Origin: Nostoc sp. FACHB-280
GTDB lineage: Bacteria; Cyanobacteriota; Cyanobacteriia; Cyanobacteriales; Nostocaceae
Direction: 5' to 3'
Length of the DNA stretch: 64,000 nucleotides
Assembly: GCF_014697615.1 (NCBI RefSeq)
Contig: NZ_JACJSD010000024.1
Coordinates: 36,024-100,023 of the forward strand
The position numbers were made by a program, and so were the translations under genes. Positions 64,000 to 64,000 of the stretch are shown here, one piece after another. The notes beneath the pieces are model-generated. The model was given only the letters and a program-made list of their open reading frames with translations. It made no database searches and had not been told where the DNA came from. The first letter of the stretch is position 1. Every line of letters begins with the position of its first letter.

Positions 64000-64000
64000 T

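Noticed and set aside
1..64000. tRNA, rRNA, transposase, integrase or phage genes
   Set aside because: I read the intergenic regions on both strands by eye for T-loop-like GGTTCGA patterns and for transposase motifs and saw none. A tRNAscan or IS search could still find short or diverged ones.

Overview
The window looks like chromosomal DNA from a filamentous, probably heterocyst-forming cyanobacterium (Nostocales: Nostoc, Anabaena, Calothrix or Tolypothrix type). The octamer GCGATCGC (HIP1) recurs throughout. Intergenic spaces carry tandem heptamer repeats of the TTGACTA and GTGCTGA type. Many proteins belong to cyanobacterium-specific families: cyAbrB, a PAP/fibrillin protein, DUF1257 (Ycf35), Ycf46, a GUN4-domain protein, and a CuA-less alternative oxidase. 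I saw no rRNA, tRNA, CRISPR array, transposase or phage gene.

Layout. 1-8.1 kb is mostly housekeeping: end of a GT39-type glycosyltransferase, a zinc-ribbon membrane protein, a ClC channel, cyAbrB, an Rrf2 regulator, CobD/CbiB, PyrR and a PAP/fibrillin protein. 8.1-11.65 kb is a small accessory island: an intact cytochrome P450, a TetR regulator, a deleted P450 copy that keeps its operator-bearing promoter, and another broken gene. 11.6-19.8 kb is signalling: two large histidine kinases and a single-domain response regulator on the minus strand, a lone moaE, then an OmpR-type regulator with its kinase. 19.9-24.8 kb encodes an RTX-like exoprotein and a secreted di-haem cytochrome. A 1.26 kb non-coding region follows, with a candidate small RNA and four 90-bp repeats, ahead of a second ClC channel fused to Usp domains.

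28.7-48.5 kb is a metabolic block: two alpha/beta hydrolases, a zinc alcohol dehydrogenase, a cupin, a glycogen-debranching type enzyme and an SDR on the minus strand. It continues with two DUF2231 membrane proteins and a three-subunit terminal oxidase, a VOC protein, a toxin-antitoxin pair, an AI-2E family permease, DoxX, an SMP-30 lactonase and a GMC oxidoreductase. Together these could release sugar from glucan, oxidise it, and pass electrons to a quinol-type oxidase; this link is inference. 49-64 kb holds an ABC1/UbiB kinase, recN, a HEAT protein and a GUN4 protein sharing an N-terminal module, two DUF1257 proteins beside Ycf46, a second debranching enzyme, an unknown protein, an Lgt-like membrane protein lacking key residues, an animal-type haem peroxidase, and the end of an unidentified gene.

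Points most worth following: the P450/TetR island with duplicated operators and a decayed gene copy; the 4 x 90-bp array carrying eight perfectly kept ATTTCATT half-sites with 11-bp phasing, echoed before the oxidase operon; an orphan terminator with no gene in front of it; and the shared double-VLGG module in adjacent HEAT and GUN4 proteins.
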